This document shows, piece by piece, positions 17,695-26,828 of a stretch of DNA of 64,000 bases. The DNA comes from an uncultured Brachyspira sp. (GTDB taxonomy: Bacteria > Spirochaetota > Brachyspiria > Brachyspirales > Brachyspiraceae), in NCBI RefSeq assembly GCF_944388875.1, contig NZ_CALXKQ010000001.1, positions 186,001 to 250,000 of the forward strand, given 5' to 3'. The notes beneath the pieces are model-generated. The model saw only the letters and a program-made list of their open reading frames with translations. It was not told the DNA's origin and did no database searches. A program made the translations under genes and the position numbers. Positions within the stretch are counted from its first letter, which is position 1, and each line of letters starts with the position of its first letter.

Positions 17695-18615
17695 TTAATC
17701 TTGTATTTTTATTCTAGGGTCTATAATACCATAAGATAAGTCAACCAAGAAATTCATAGCTATTAAAAAAGCTCCATAGAATATTGTAACACCTAATATT
17801 GTAGGATAATCCCTTTGAGTAATACTTTCAACAAAGTATCTTCCAAGTCCAGGTATATTAAATATTTTCTCTACTACGAATGAACCTGTTAAAATTGCTG
17901 CAGCGAGAGGTCCTATATAAGTAACTATTGGTATAATAGCATTTCTTAATGCATGCTTAAATATTATTATTCCTCTTGATATACCTTTTGCTCTTGCTGT
18001 TTTTATATAATCCTGATGAATAACATCTAGCATAGAACTTCTCATAAGTCTAGCCATAAAACTTAAAGAACTAAAAGACAAAGCAAATCCAGGCATTATA
18101 TACTGAGCAAATGAATCAAATCCATAAGCTGGAAGAAGTTTAAGCTGTACAGAAAACACAATAATAGAAACTGTAGCAACTACAAAACTTGGTACCGCTA
18201 TACCCAAAGTAGCGGCAACCATTACAGCTCTGTCTACAACCTTTCCATGCCTTAATGCTGCAACTATTCCAAACAATACCCCTATAGTAGTTGAAATAAA
18301 CATACTGAATATTCCAAGCCTAAATGATACTGGAAAAGCTCTTATAATAGTTCCTGATACAGACTGACCTATCTTTGTAAGAGAAGTGCCTAAATCTCCT
18401 CTAATTGCATTGTTTAAATAATTGGCATACTGCACTATAAGCGGTTTATCTAAACCGTATTTCTTATTCAAATTTTCTAATGCAACAGCACTCAAAGGTT
18501 TTTCACCTACAAATGGTCCTCCAGGTACTGTATGCATCAAAAAGAAAGTAATAGTAACTATAACAAAAAGGGTTAAAAGTGAAACTAATAATCTTCTAAC
18601 AACATAAGAAAACAT
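17695..18615 (-). CDS. oppB: Oligopeptide ABC transporter permease (OppB type)
   Basis: First gene of the cluster, 306 residues, six membrane helices. The N-terminus MFSYVVRRLLVSLLTLFVIV is followed by the large first periplasmic loop (MHTVPGGPF, LNKKYGLDKP). The coupling loop is TARAKGISRGIIIFKHALRN and the ending FVDLSYGIIDPRIK; all are typical of OppB/DppB. An AGAAGG site precedes the ATG. Upstream lies a 640-base non-coding accessory block, with no obvious binding-protein gene and no operator recognised. The permease specificity (di- versus oligopeptides) cannot be read from sequence. Confidence 0.93.
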   Translation of the reverse strand: MFSYVVRRLLVSLLTLFVIVTITFFLMHTVPGGPFVGEKPLSAVALENLNKKYGLDKPLIVQYANYLNNAIRGDLGTSLTKIGQSVSGTIIRAFPVSFRLGIFSMFISTTIGVLFGIVAALRHGKVVDRAVMVAATLGIAVPSFVVATVSIIVFSVQLKLLPAYGFDSFAQYIMPGFALSFSSLSFMARLMRSSMLDVIHQDYIKTARAKGISRGIIIFKHALRNAIIPIVTYIGPLAAAILTGSFVVEKIFNIPGLGRYFVESITQRDYPTILGVTIFYGAFLIAMNFLVDLSYGIIDPRIKIQD

Positions 18616-18753
18616 AAAAATACCTTCTTAATTGGGATTATGCAAATAATTAAATTATTATTGACAGTATATTATCTATTAAAATTAAACTTTTGTCAAA
18701 CTTTAAACTAAGTCAATTTTAAAACAAATTTATATAATAGTATTTTTTTTAAT

Positions 18754-19066
18754 CCCCACCCTATATACTTTTTTTGTCTATTTTTAGAAATTTAATCTTT
18801 TCATTAGTTTATTGTCTAATATAAAAATGCACACCCACCCAAACGTTTATTAAATTTAAGATTTTACTTAAACGCACGGTTAATAAAATTTTATATATTA
18901 TAAAAATTAGAATTCACAATTCATTTATATTTATAATTTAGCTTAGCGTGCGTTGTGAAGATTATCAATTTAAATAAATCTAGGGCGGGCTTTATAATAA
19001 CAGCATAAGTAAAAAATATAATAAGATAAAAATAACAGATTGAATTAATAAGAATAAAGGGTGGGG
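18754..19066. repeat. Non-coding block bounded by 9-bp inverted repeats
   Basis: CCCCACCCT (18754-18762) and AGGGTGGGG (19058-19066) bracket 313 bases without a gene. Inside are nested inverted pairs AACGCAC (18871-18877) with GTGCGTT (18949-18955) and TCACAA (18914-18919) with TTGTGA (18953-18958), plus GC patches unusual for this genome. It abuts the truncated hicA. The rest of 18616-18753 shows nothing recognisable. Confidence 0.5.
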
Positions 19067-19068
19067 AG

Positions 19069-19119
19069 TTAGATAGAGTTTATTAATTTACAAAATTTTT
19101 TACCGCTTACAGTTTTCAT
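19069..19119 (-). pseudogene. hicA: hicA toxin remnant (first 16 codons)
   Basis: The minus strand reads MKTVSGKKFCKLINSI and then stops. MK-x-VSGK-x-FCK is the usual N-terminus of HicA mRNA-interferase toxins, which continue with a conserved NGW and later a catalytic histidine, both absent here. Its ATG overlaps the hicB stop as ATGA, the arrangement of a real hicB-hicA operon. The match breaks off next to the inverted-repeat block at 19066. Confidence 0.5.
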
Positions 19120-19214
19120 AATACTACATCAATAGTTTTCACAATATTTTCTTTACAATATTCTTCAATATCAACTGAAAGGTAGCCTTCTATAGCTTCT
19201 TTAACATTGATAAA
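19116..19214 (-). pseudogene. hicB: hicB antitoxin remnant (C-terminal part)
   Basis: The reading frame from 19214 gives FINVKEAIEGYLSVD and ends IVKTIDVVL before a TGA that overlaps the hicA start. The EAI-x-GYL helix and a short terminal beta strand fit the C-terminal end of HicB antitoxins. An in-frame stop precedes the fragment and the N-terminal RNase-H-like fold is missing. The assignment depends on the adjacent hicA match. Confidence 0.45.
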
Positions 19215-19261
19215 TTATAAAATCATTATATTTTTTAATAAAAAAACAATATATTACAGCT

Positions 19262-20320
19262 TCATTTCAAACCATATTCTTCTTTAATATATTTTATATT
19301 TTCCTTAGCATATTCATTATTAGGATCTAATTTTAAAGCCTTCTTATAATCTTTTAAAGCCTCTTCATAATAACCTAAATTTTCTTTAGAACAGCCCCTA
19401 TTATTATAAGCATCCGCATAATCAGGTTTTAATTCTATAGCCTTGTCAAAATCTTTTATAGCCTCTTCATAAAGCTCTAAATTATCTTTAGCATTTCCCC
19501 TATTATTATATGCAAAAGCATAATTAGGATTTAATTTTATAGCTTTATCATAATCTTTAATAGATTCTTCATAAAGCTCTAAATTATATTTTGCATTACC
19601 TCTGTTGTTGTAAATAACCGCATCATCATCTGCTATTTTTATAGCTTTGTTAAAATCTTTTATTGCTTCTTTGAAAAGCCCCAGCTCATTTTCTAATAAT
19701 CCTTTATTATGATAAGCATCAAATAAATTAGGATTTATTGATAAAGCTTTATCAAAATCTTTTATAGCTTCTTCTAAAAGTCCTAAATCGCTTTTAATAA
19801 GTCCTCTATTATAATAAGCATCTGTATAATCAGCTCTTAATTCTATAGCCTTATCATATTCTTCTATAACTTCTTTTAAAAGTCCAAGTTTAGTTTTGGC
19901 AATACCTTTATTATAATAAGCATCTGCCATATTAGGGTTTAACTTTATAGCCTCATCATAATATTTTATAGCTTCTGCATATTCTCCATTAGCACTTTTA
20001 TGAATACCTTTAGAATTATAATCATGATAATCAGTAAGATTGTTTAAACTATCAATATCAACTTTTTTATGATTATCAACTATATTTGTAAAACTGCCTA
20101 TAATATATGTTTTATCTGCGATTATTTTATTTAATTTTTCATTAAAAGTTTTTGCTCTGTTATTGAAATTATCAAAATCAGAATAGTTTTCTGCATCAAT
20201 ATTATTTAAAAAATCATTAAATTCATCTATACATTTATTTAATTCTGTTTTTAAATTTTCTAATTTATTTTTAGATTCTTTTAAATGTTGACTGAATAAA
20301 AAATTAGTCATTGTTGCCAT
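19262..20320 (-). CDS. TPR-repeat protein (seven repeats)
   Basis: The 352-residue protein has an N-terminal helical coil (residues 1-110) and then seven consecutive 34-residue tetratricopeptide repeats. They follow the Y-x-N-x-G ... LG-x-x-EEAI-x-D-x-x-KAI-x-L-x-P-x pattern, spanning residues about 108-345. There is no signal peptide or membrane segment, so it is a cytosolic protein-interaction scaffold. AGGAG precedes the ATG. Its last repeat closely resembles the broken TPR relic at 23240-23410, indicating local duplication. No specific partner can be named. Similar TPR genes are numerous in spirochaetes, often in variable regions. Confidence 0.85.
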   Translation of the reverse strand: MATMTNFLFSQHLKESKNKLENLKTELNKCIDEFNDFLNNIDAENYSDFDNFNNRAKTFNEKLNKIIADKTYIIGSFTNIVDNHKKVDIDSLNNLTDYHDYNSKGIHKSANGEYAEAIKYYDEAIKLNPNMADAYYNKGIAKTKLGLLKEVIEEYDKAIELRADYTDAYYNRGLIKSDLGLLEEAIKDFDKALSINPNLFDAYHNKGLLENELGLFKEAIKDFNKAIKIADDDAVIYNNRGNAKYNLELYEESIKDYDKAIKLNPNYAFAYNNRGNAKDNLELYEEAIKDFDKAIELKPDYADAYNNRGCSKENLGYYEEALKDYKKALKLDPNNEYAKENIKYIKEEYGLK

Positions 20321-20391
20321 TTTTAACTCCTATAACTATTTATTATTAATATACAAGTTACAATTTTGTATATGATACAATTATATCATAG

Positions 20392-20415
20392 TATATACTA
20401 AAACTTTTTAAGTTT
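20392..20415 (+). repeat. 24-bp dispersed repeat, copy 1
   Basis: A 24-base sequence (TATATACTAAAAC followed by TTTTTAAGTTT) is repeated exactly at 20684-20707, and the two copies flank the GC-rich structured block between the two TPR genes. Confidence 0.8.
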
Positions 20416-20435
20416 GCCATTTTTTTATTGTTCTT

Positions 20436-20640
20436 TTTCCCGCCACACGCCACAGGCGGACAGCGTCAAAGAAGCAAAAAGTGCAAGTATATAATTAGTA
20501 CTAAATCATACTAAAATTCTCTTACATGTAAGATAGATTATTAATTTAAGCTAAAATATAGCCCTTCGCAACTGCGGGCTGTGCCTGCTTCTTTGCGGAA
20601 CCAAAAGAAGTGGAGTCTGAGGCAAAGCTCCAGATATAAC
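20436..20640. other. GC-rich structured intergenic block
   Basis: This part of the 440-base gap between TPR genes is far richer in G and C than its surroundings and has no gene. Visible stems are CCGCC/GGCGG (20440-20444 with 20455-20459), AGCCC/GGGCT (20560-20564 with 20576-20580) and GGAG/CTCC near 20612-20630. There is also a long-range exact pair CAAAGAAGCA (20467-20476) with TGCTTCTTTG (20586-20595). It could be a structured RNA or a non-autonomous element. Confidence 0.5.
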
Positions 20641-20707
20641 AATAAAATATAATTTTATTTTTGACAAAATATAGTCCTTTAGATATATACTAAAACTTTT
20701 TAAGTTT
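20641..20707 (+). repeat. Promoter-like dispersed repeat, copy B
   Basis: Related to the segment at 12966-13016. It holds TTGACA (20661-20666), a 17-base spacer and TATATA (20684-20689), again pointing antisense into the 3' end of a minus-strand gene. The second copy of the 24-base repeat starts at its -10 element. Confidence 0.6.
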
Positions 20708-20760
20708 ATCAATTTTTCAAAAATTAAAACAAAAAATAAAACAGCTTCTAATATCTTAAT

Positions 20761-23214
20761 TTATAAAGAAATATCCTTATCCTTACAAAATTCAGCTGCT
20801 AAATCTATATCTGTAAACTCATCTTTTATAATATCTTTAAATACCATAAGATAAAATTCATCTTCTAAAGCTAATTTATAAGATTTTTCCAAATCATTTA
20901 ATGCTGATTTTTCTAAATCAGTGTAATTTTTAGATGAAGTAATTTTTGATATGATTTTACCAAAAAATGATTTCTTATCATCTGTTTTATTTTCTGAACT
21001 AGTTTCTTTTGATAAAAGGAATTTCTCTTTAGCTCTTAAAATATATAAAAACCAATCATTACTATTTAATTCAATAGCTTTATCATAATTTCTAATACTC
21101 TCTATATATTGATGTAAATAATCATAACAAGAAGCCCTTTCACTGTAATAGTCTGGATTATTAGGATTATATTCTATAGCTTTGTCTAAATCTACAATAG
21201 CTTCAGCATAATTTTTTAAATACTTTTTAGAACAGCCTCTGCAATAATAGGCATTAAAATGATTAGGATTTTTATTTATAAGTATATCAAAATCTTTTAT
21301 AGCTTCTTCGTACTTTAATGCTCTATATTTAGTATATCCCCTTTCATAATAAACATCAAAATTATCAGGATACTCTTTTATTATTTTATCATATATTTCT
21401 AAAGCCTCTTCATATCTGTTCATATTAGATAAACAAAAAGCAATATTATAATAAGCACCAAGTTTATTAGGGTTTATTTCTAGTACTTTATTATAATACT
21501 CTATAGCTTTATCATATACAGTCTTTCTTAAATATATAAGTCCTATATTAGCATAAATATCTGCTTCATCATAACCAAATTCTAATGCACGGTTAAAATC
21601 TTCCAAAGACTTATCATAATCTTCTAAACTCATTTCAGCGAGAGCAATGTTGTAATAAGCTAATCCATAATCATTATTTATTTCCAATGCTTTATTATAG
21701 TATTCAATAGCCTCTTGATAATTTCCTGAATTATGTTTAATAAGTCCCAAATTAATATAAGCAGCTGAATATTGAGCATTTATCTCTAATGCTTTATTAT
21801 AGTATTCAATAGCCTTATCATAATCATACATTTCATAATAAGCTAAGCCAATATTATAATAGGCACTGTCCATAGAAGCATCTAACTCCAAAGCTTTATT
21901 ATAATATTTAATAGCTTCTTCATATTTTTTACTGCTGAAATATACAAGACCAATAGTATTATATATTTCAGCATTATCATTATCTATATCTAAAGCCTTA
22001 TTCAAATAATATAAAGCTTCATCATATAATTCCAATTCAATTTTTATCAAAGCAATTTCATTATAAATACCAATATCATTATTATCTATTTCAAGTATTT
22101 TATTTAAATAAGATAAAGCCTCATCATAATCTCCTAAAGCTCTTTTAATCAAAAATATTTTAAAATAAGTATCTGCATTATTAGGATAAATTTTAAGTGC
22201 TTTTTCTAAATATTCTAAAGCTTCATTATTTAAATCTAATTTATGCAAAGCAAAAGCAATATCATAATATGCATCAATAAAATTAGGATTTATTTCTAAT
22301 GCTTTTTTTAAATATTCTAAAGCCTCCTCCATATATCCTGCATCAATTTTTATATTTCCTATTCTGTCATAAATATAAAGGTCATCAGGGTACATTTTTA
22401 TAATCTTATTTAAATATTCATTAGCTTCCCTCTCTAAACCTAAACCTAATTTTATAGAATAAATTTTTAAATATGTTTCAATATTATCAGGCTCTATTTC
22501 CAAAGCATTATTTAAATAAGACAAAGCCTCATCATCTAAACCTATAGAATGTTTTAACAAAGCAATGTTATGATAAGATGTAATGAGATTAGGATTTATC
22601 TCTATAGCCTTCTCATAACATTTTAAAGCTTCATCAAATTCATTTAAATTGTATCTGCATAAACCAATATAGTTATATGCCGCAGCATTTTTATCCAATT
22701 CTATAACTTTATTAAAATCTTTAATAGCTTCTTCAAATTGAGATAAATAAAACTTACATAATCCTCTATTATTATAAGAATTAATATTATCAGGAAAATC
22801 TTCTATTAATTCATTATAAATATTCATAGCTTCTTTATACTTTTTCATATAAAGATAACATAGCCCTATATTAATGCGGGAATCAATATCATTATCATTT
22901 ATTTGTAAAACTCTGTTAAAATCTTCTATAGCCTCTTCATAAAAATATAAATATAATTTTGCCAAACCTCTGTCATAATAAATTCCTGTAGTATCATCAC
23001 CCAATTCAATAGCTCTGTCAAAATCTTTTACAGCTTCTTCATATAAAAGCAAATTTAATTTTGCTAATCCTCTGTTATGATAAACATCATAAGAATCACC
23101 ATTATAAAATATAACTTTATCTATATATTCAATAGACTTTTCATATTCTCTATTTTCAAATGCTTCCTTTGCTTTATTTAATAATTCTTCAATACTATTA
23201 TTGCTGTTATTCAT
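20761..23214 (-). CDS. Large TPR-repeat protein (21 repeats)
   Basis: I count 21 back-to-back 34-residue tetratricopeptide repeats in the 817 residues, from about residue 9 to 725. A charged C-terminal region of about 90 residues (KETSSENKTDDKKSFFGK and onward) follows, ending in FCKDKDISL. There is no signal peptide or transmembrane segment, so a long cytosolic superhelix that binds other proteins is expected. Repeats vary in sequence, with no two identical, so this is an old array. The start follows a GGAAA site. A decayed relative lies directly upstream and a seven-repeat protein downstream. No enzymatic domain is visible and the partner is unknown. Confidence 0.88.
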   Translation of the reverse strand: MNNSNNSIEELLNKAKEAFENREYEKSIEYIDKVIFYNGDSYDVYHNRGLAKLNLLLYEEAVKDFDRAIELGDDTTGIYYDRGLAKLYLYFYEEAIEDFNRVLQINDNDIDSRINIGLCYLYMKKYKEAMNIYNELIEDFPDNINSYNNRGLCKFYLSQFEEAIKDFNKVIELDKNAAAYNYIGLCRYNLNEFDEALKCYEKAIEINPNLITSYHNIALLKHSIGLDDEALSYLNNALEIEPDNIETYLKIYSIKLGLGLEREANEYLNKIIKMYPDDLYIYDRIGNIKIDAGYMEEALEYLKKALEINPNFIDAYYDIAFALHKLDLNNEALEYLEKALKIYPNNADTYFKIFLIKRALGDYDEALSYLNKILEIDNNDIGIYNEIALIKIELELYDEALYYLNKALDIDNDNAEIYNTIGLVYFSSKKYEEAIKYYNKALELDASMDSAYYNIGLAYYEMYDYDKAIEYYNKALEINAQYSAAYINLGLIKHNSGNYQEAIEYYNKALEINNDYGLAYYNIALAEMSLEDYDKSLEDFNRALEFGYDEADIYANIGLIYLRKTVYDKAIEYYNKVLEINPNKLGAYYNIAFCLSNMNRYEEALEIYDKIIKEYPDNFDVYYERGYTKYRALKYEEAIKDFDILINKNPNHFNAYYCRGCSKKYLKNYAEAIVDLDKAIEYNPNNPDYYSERASCYDYLHQYIESIRNYDKAIELNSNDWFLYILRAKEKFLLSKETSSENKTDDKKSFFGKIISKITSSKNYTDLEKSALNDLEKSYKLALEDEFYLMVFKDIIKDEFTDIDLAAEFCKDKDISL

Positions 23215-23239
23215 AATACAATTTCCTATAAAAATAATT

Positions 23240-23410
23240 TTATTTCAGTGCATATTCTTTTTTAAGACTTTTCATATTTTCAATTGCATATTCATTATTT
23301 GGTATCTAATTCTAAAGCTTTTTTATAATCTTTCAAAGCTTCTTTACACCATATTAAATTATATTGGTGTTATATATCTTATTAAAAATATAATTAGATA
23401 TTTTTGTCAT
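23240..23410 (-). pseudogene. Decayed TPR gene fragment
   Basis: The minus strand encodes EALKDYKKALELD, then needs removal of one base to continue as NNEYAIENM and KSLKKEYALK before TAA at 23240. This matches the last repeat and C-terminus of the seven-repeat protein (EALKDYKKALKLD ... EYAKENIK). The start region at 23410 has AGGAATT and an ATG, but the frame stops after 18 codons. It is a short, frameshifted remnant of a third TPR gene. The remaining bases to 23588 hold only the ribosome binding site of the next gene. Confidence 0.7.
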
Positions 23411-23588
23411 TTGTAATTCCTATTTTAATTTATTAACTACATATAATCTAATAACATTATATTATATTATAAAAATAATTTAATACTATAAAAAAATTGT
23501 TATTAATAAATTTGCTTGTTTTATTTTTTATATTTAGTATTATTGATGTGGAATTATTTATCAGTTTAATTATATCGGAGGAAATCTT

Positions 23589-24602
23589 ATGACTTATAAA
23601 GAAATTATAGAAAATGCTAAAGACTGTATGGGGTTCTGTAAAGCATGCATTATATGTAATGGTAAGGTATGTAAAAATAGTATGCCAGGACCTGGTGCCA
23701 AAGGAATAGGAGATGTTGCTATTAGAAATTATGACAAATGGAGAGAAATAAGGCTCAATATGGATACAATATGTTCTAATGAAGATATTGATACTTCCTT
23801 TGAACTATTTGGAAAAAAGTTTAAATACCCAATATTTGCTGGTCCCGTAGGTGCGGTTCAGCTTCATTACGGCAATAAATATACTGAAGAAGAATATAAT
23901 GATATATTAGTAAAATCATGTTATGAGGCTGGTATTGCTGCTTTTACAGGAGATGGTACTAATCCTAATGTAATGATGGCAGCTACTTCTATGATAAAAA
24001 AACAAAACGGCATAGGAATACCTACTGTTAAGCCTTGGAACATGGATGTTATAAAAGAAAAAATGAAATTGGTTGCAGATTCAAATGCTTTTGCCGTTGC
24101 TATGGATGTTGACGGAGCTGGACTTCCTTTTTTAAAAAATCTTACTCCAAAGGCTGGAAGTAAAACTATTGATGAATTAAGACAAATAAAAGAGATTGCT
24201 AAAATACCATTCATAATAAAAGGAATAATGACTGTAAAAGGTGCCAAAAAAGCGGTTGAGGCTGGAGCTGATGCTATAATTGTATCTAATCATGGAGGAC
24301 GCGTACTAGATCAATGTCCTTCTACTGCTGAAGTATTGCCTGAAATTGTTGACGGTGTTAAAGGAAAAATAAAAATATTGGTAGACGGAGGAATTAGAAG
24401 CGGTACTGATATATTAAAAGCTCTTGCTATTGGAGCTGACGGTGTTGTTATTGCTAGAACTTTTGTAATAGCAGCTTACGGCGGAGGAGAAGAAGGAGTT
24501 AAATCTTATGCTGCTCAATTAGGTGCTGAACTTGAAGATGCTATGACTATGTGCGGTGTTCACAGCTTAAAAGAAATAACTAGAGAAATTGTAAGACTTT
24601 AA
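23589..24602 (+). CDS. FMN-dependent alpha-hydroxy-acid oxidising family protein
   Basis: A 337-residue TIM-barrel flavoprotein of the lactate oxidase/FMN-dependent dehydrogenase family. The C-terminal half carries the catalytic FIIKG lysine segment, the active-site histidine and arginine in SNHGGRVLD, and the phosphate-binding VDGGIRSGTDILKALAIGAD. The N-terminus is cysteine-rich (CMGFCKACIICNGKVC), as in anaerobe members, and residues 38-58 carry MPGPGAKGIGDVAIRNYDKW. Such proteins oxidise 2-hydroxy acids or may act in isoprenoid isomerisation; the substrate here is not determined. GGAGGAA precedes the ATG, and a hairpin terminator follows. Expected location is cytosolic. Confidence 0.85.
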   Translation: MTYKEIIENAKDCMGFCKACIICNGKVCKNSMPGPGAKGIGDVAIRNYDKWREIRLNMDTICSNEDIDTSFELFGKKFKYPIFAGPVGAVQLHYGNKYTEEEYNDILVKSCYEAGIAAFTGDGTNPNVMMAATSMIKKQNGIGIPTVKPWNMDVIKEKMKLVADSNAFAVAMDVDGAGLPFLKNLTPKAGSKTIDELRQIKEIAKIPFIIKGIMTVKGAKKAVEAGADAIIVSNHGGRVLDQCPSTAEVLPEIVDGVKGKIKILVDGGIRSGTDILKALAIGADGVVIARTFVIAAYGGGEEGVKSYAAQLGAELEDAMTMCGVHSLKEITREIVRL

Positions 24603-24622
24603 TTTATTTAATTTGATTTTTT

Positions 24623-24669
24623 AAACTCAATATATAAGAGCCGTTTCAAAAACTCTTTATATTGAGTTT
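24623..24669 (+). terminator. Terminator after the hydroxyacid oxidase-like gene
   Basis: AAACTCAATAT-rich left arm (24623-24640) pairs with CTCTTTATATTGAGTTT (24653-24669), followed by T-rich sequence. The remaining 430 bases to the PAP2 gene hold no recognisable gene or element. Confidence 0.75.
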
Positions 24670-25101
24670 ATTTTTTATTTTTATAATTAATAGTTCTAAA
24701 TCATTTTTATAATACTCTAAAACATAATACAGTAAAACCATACATATCTATTATAACTTTATATGTATTAAGTTTTTATTATAGTTAACTATTTCTTCAC
24801 AAGTTCTTATTAAATCAGTACATCAGTCATAACTTTTAATATTTATATAAGTATTACATTTTAATAATATGTTCACTATCTTTTCAGTCATTTTTATAAA
24901 TAAATAATAAAATCATAAGATAACATGATATAAATAATAATGTTAATAAAATTAATAGTATATTTTTCATATATAAACTATTTTTTACAAAAAACATTTG
25001 CTAACAAATTAAATAATATTACGATAAATAAAATTAACTGTTTTTAGTTCTATTAATTACAGTTATTATATAATATTTTAATAAATAAAGGAAAATAAAC
25101 A

Positions 25102-25659
25102 ATGGAAATTATAAATATTTTTGATAAAACTATAATAGAGTTTGCACATAATCTTCATACTAATTATAAAATATTAGATTTTTTCTTTTCTTTGATAACC
25201 CATCTAGGAGAAGGATTCGTTTTAATTCTGATATCTGCTGTATTAATATTAATAAAAAAAACAAGGCTTTGCGGTATTAATATGATGATTAGTTTATTTA
25301 TATCCGTATTAATAGGTGCTGTAATATTAAAGCCAATAATAGCAAGAGAACGTCCTTTTGCTGATCCTATTTATTATCAGTATTGGATAGAAGCAGGAAA
25401 GCATTTGGAAACTTCATTTTCATGTCCGTCATCTCATGCTACAGGAGCATTTGCCGCATTTTTCACTATATTCTTATATTTTAATAAAGACTATAGCTTC
25501 ATTGCAGTATTGCTAGCTTTAATTATAGGTTTTTCAAGAGTTTATTTGATGGTTCATTATCCAAGCGATGTTGTTTTTGGTATGTGCATAGGAACGACTG
25601 TATCATGTATAACATATATTGTGATGAAAAAAATTAATAAAAAATATTTGCATTTATAA
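25102..25659 (+). CDS. PAP2-family membrane phosphatase
   Basis: An integral-membrane phosphatase of the type-2 phosphatidic acid phosphatase family, 185 residues with about five to six helices. The three active-site motifs are present: KPIIARERP (residues about 84-92), PSSHATG (about 111-117) and SRVYLMVHYPSD (about 152-163) with the histidine nucleophile and aspartate. The second motif reads PSSH rather than the commoner PSGH. Family members remove phosphate from phosphatidic acid, phosphatidylglycerol phosphate or undecaprenyl pyrophosphate; the substrate cannot be told. AGGAAA precedes the ATG. It stands alone. Confidence 0.88.
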   Translation: MEIINIFDKTIIEFAHNLHTNYKILDFFFSLITHLGEGFVLILISAVLILIKKTRLCGINMMISLFISVLIGAVILKPIIARERPFADPIYYQYWIEAGKHLETSFSCPSSHATGAFAAFFTIFLYFNKDYSFIAVLLALIIGFSRVYLMVHYPSDVVFGMCIGTTVSCITYIVMKKINKKYLHL

Positions 25660-25780
25660 AAAAATTGTTATATTCTTTATATAAAAATTTTATGAAATCA
25701 TTTTCATTTGAATATTGATTTTATTACTGCAAAATACGAAAATATTATCGGAAGTATAAAAGTTATTGCAGGAGTTCAAA

Positions 25781-26149
25781 ATGGATGGTATTGCTAAAGT
25801 AATAAATATTCAATTACCTTATAATGCTGATATTTTTATAAAAAGTAAATTTATTAAATCTAAAGTAGTACACATAGAAAAAATAGACGGTTTATATAAA
25901 GCAGAACTTGATAATGAAATATCCATTACGTTTGATGAAAATGGAAATTGGATGTCAATTAACAGCAGCAAAAAACTTCCTGAAGATGTTATTCCTAATA
26001 TTGTCAAAGAGAAAATCAATAAATTAAAAAGATTTCAGCCGGAATATAAAAATAGGAATTTAGATGTAAATGAAATAAGAAAAATTATTAATTCATATAG
26101 AATTATAATAGATCATTATTTAGAGATGCATATATATAACAAAGGTTAA
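25781..26149 (+). CDS. Small PepSY-like protein, unknown function
   Basis: The 122-residue protein, from the ATG at 25781, has an alternating strand-helix pattern in two halves, with a GLYKAELDNEISITFDENGN stretch followed by LPEDVIPNIVKEKI. This resembles a PepSY or PepSY-like domain, often a modulator of proteases or an envelope sensor. It lacks any signal peptide, unlike most of that group, so a cytosolic location is expected and the family call is weak. AGGAG lies six bases before the chosen ATG; an upstream in-frame TTG overlaps that site. The next gene on the opposite strand ends four bases away. Confidence 0.55.
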   Translation: MDGIAKVINIQLPYNADIFIKSKFIKSKVVHIEKIDGLYKAELDNEISITFDENGNWMSINSSKKLPEDVIPNIVKEKINKLKRFQPEYKNRNLDVNEIRKIINSYRIIIDHYLEMHIYNKG

Positions 26150-26153
26150 TATA

Positions 26154-26828
26154 TTATTTTAAACATCTTACTATTTTGCCGTTAGACATTTCATAAACAT
26201 TATTAGCATGAGCCGCTATATTATGAGCATGCGTAACCATAATAATAGTAGTTCCTTGCTTATTAATAGTAGAAAGAATTTCCATTAAAGTCTTAGTGGT
26301 TGCAGGGTCTAAATCGCTTGTAGGTTCATCAGCTATTAAACACTTACATCCATAAGCCAAAGCCCTTAATATAGCAACCTTCTTCATTTCGCCTCCTGAT
26401 AAATTAGAAGCCTTAGAATACATTTTATCTTTAAGCGAGAATAGTTCTATATTTTCCTTTGTCTGATTAATTTTTTCATCAGTAATTTTATGTTTAAAAG
26501 CTAAAGGCATTAATACATTATCTATAACACTGATAGTGGGTATAATTACAGGATATTGAAATATATAAGAAAAATATTCTCTTCTAAAACTAGCTAAAAC
26601 ATCTTCAGAAGCACCATTTAATTTATATGAATCATAATAAATAGTACCGCTGCTTGGCTTAAGTATTCCTCCTATAATACTAAGCAATGTACTTTTACCG
26701 CTTCCAGTATGTCCTACAAAACTGATAAAATCGCCCTGATTAATATCTAAACTGATATCTTCACAAGCATTGCATTGATTAACGCCTAAAGGGAAAGTTT
26801 TTGAGATATTAATTATTTTTATATTCAT
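26154..26828 (-). CDS. ABC exporter ATPase (LolD/MacB/FtsE-like)
   Basis: The 224-residue ATPase has Walker A GHTGSGKSTLLSI near residue 39, the Q-loop YIFQYPVIIPTI, signature LSGGEMKKVAILRAL, Walker B CLIADEPTSDLD and H-loop THAHN. Sequence and size match the LolD/MacB/FtsE branch, whose partner permeases have four membrane helices. The partner gene directly upstream overlaps it by four bases (ATGA), so the two are translationally coupled. It probably drives a mechanotransmission-type transport or signalling step rather than classical import. Confidence 0.88.
   Translation of the reverse strand: MNIKIINISKTFPLGVNQCNACEDISLDINQGDFISFVGHTGSGKSTLLSIIGGILKPSSGTIYYDSYKLNGASEDVLASFRREYFSYIFQYPVIIPTISVIDNVLMPLAFKHKITDEKINQTKENIELFSLKDKMYSKASNLSGGEMKKVAILRALAYGCKCLIADEPTSDLDPATTKTLMEILSTINKQGTTIIMVTHAHNIAAHANNVYEMSNGKIVRCLK

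Noticed and set aside
20761-23214. CRISPR-like regular repeats
   Set aside because: The periodicity is 102 bases from 34-residue TPRs in an open reading frame, with diverged units and no spacers.
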